Positions 51,638 through 51,663 of a stretch of DNA of 51,663 nt are shown here, one piece after another. Where the stretch lies: positions 70,077 through 121,739 of the forward strand of contig JAQWPG010000009.1 in assembly GCA_029268385.1 (NCBI GenBank), written 5' to 3'. Positions within the stretch are counted from its first letter, which is position 1. Each line of letters begins with the position of its first letter. The notes under the pieces were generated by a model, which saw only the letters and a program-made list of their open reading frames with translations, had not been told where the DNA came from and did not search any database. The DNA comes from Gammaproteobacteria bacterium. GTDB taxonomy: Bacteria; Pseudomonadota; Gammaproteobacteria; Poriferisulfidales; GCA-002705445. The position numbers were made by a program, and so were the translations under genes.

Positions 51638-51663
51638 ATGATGGTTATAACTAGATTTGCCCC
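51638..51663 (+). CDS. gltX: Glutamyl-tRNA synthetase, first codons only
   Basis: The last bases read MMVITRFAP and run off the window. V-x-T-R-F-A-P at the extreme N-terminus is the start of class I glutamyl-tRNA synthetases, where SPTGYLHIG follows. An AAGG at 51629-51632 is a suitable ribosome site for the ATG at 51641 or 51638. Glutaminyl-tRNA synthetase is less likely given the position of the motif. Confidence 0.65.

Noticed and set aside
1-51663. CRISPR arrays, tRNA or rRNA genes, insertion sequences and prophage
   Set aside because: No regularly spaced repeats, cloverleaf-like sequences with a CCA-type end, rRNA motifs, transposase or integrase genes were seen.

Overview
The window is a very AT-rich (about 30% G+C, judged by eye), densely packed piece of bacterial chromosome. 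Most genes abut or overlap by a few bases, and intergenic gaps never exceed about 210 bases. Several gene orders are gammaproteobacterial hallmarks: surE-pcm-nlpD, fabD-fabG-acpP-fabF-pabC-mltG-tmk, nudJ-mnmA-hflD with purB nearby, leuS-lptE with holA, and ygfZ facing sdhCDAB-sdhE. Together with AT bias, compactness, short proteins and no mobile elements, this suggests a streamlined, probably free-living aquatic gammaproteobacterium. I cannot name the clade from sequence alone.

Layout: 1-3.2 kb holds the start of a Smr-domain gene (minus), surE-pcm-yqaA-nlpD, and a Mth938-domain protein. 3.3-8.6 kb holds amino-acid and purine genes: alaC-hom facing purB-thrC. 8.6-15.1 kb holds fumC facing a long minus run infA, nudJ, mnmA (broken), hflD, acnA. 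15.2-20.9 kb is the fatty-acid operon running into pabC, mltG and tmk. 20.9-25.5 kb is the most distinctive part: a HisA/HisF-like protein, an ATP-grasp ligase, an MfnF-type hydantoinase/oxoprolinase-fold protein, PabB and an MfnE-type amino-acid-kinase-fold protein. This set matches genes for methanofuran/tetrahydromethanopterin-type C1 carriers known from methanogens and methylotrophic bacteria. 25.5-27.7 kb encodes an AI-2E-family membrane protein and NhaA.

27.8-37.2 kb holds leuS-lptE, an unknown membrane protein plus a 3-hydroxyisobutyrate-dehydrogenase-family enzyme on the other strand, then holA-proA-prfB-lysS. prfB carries the classic +1 programmed frameshift. 37.2-42.3 kb holds a previously uncalled 48-residue two-helix membrane protein overlapping ygfZ, then sdhCDAB-sdhE and a cold-shock gene. 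42.5-51.6 kb holds a DUF1249 gene, metX, gltA, mobBA, DUF1244-moeB-DUF2805, a membrane DnaJ-domain protein, an Asp-nucleophile alpha/beta hydrolase, mdh, zapE and the first codons of gltX.

Functionally, most of an oxidative TCA cycle is present (gltA, acnA, sdhCDAB, fumC, mdh), with fatty-acid synthesis, threonine/methionine entry steps, translation factors and two tRNA synthetases. The methanofuran-type cluster, with PabB and PabC for p-aminobenzoate, implies H4MPT-linked formaldehyde oxidation. The enzymes of that pathway (Fae, MtdB, Mch, Fhc) are not in this window. mobA, mobB and moeB imply a molybdopterin-guanine-dinucleotide enzyme elsewhere; a formate dehydrogenase would fit, but that is inference. 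No rRNA, tRNA, CRISPR array, insertion sequence or prophage was seen.
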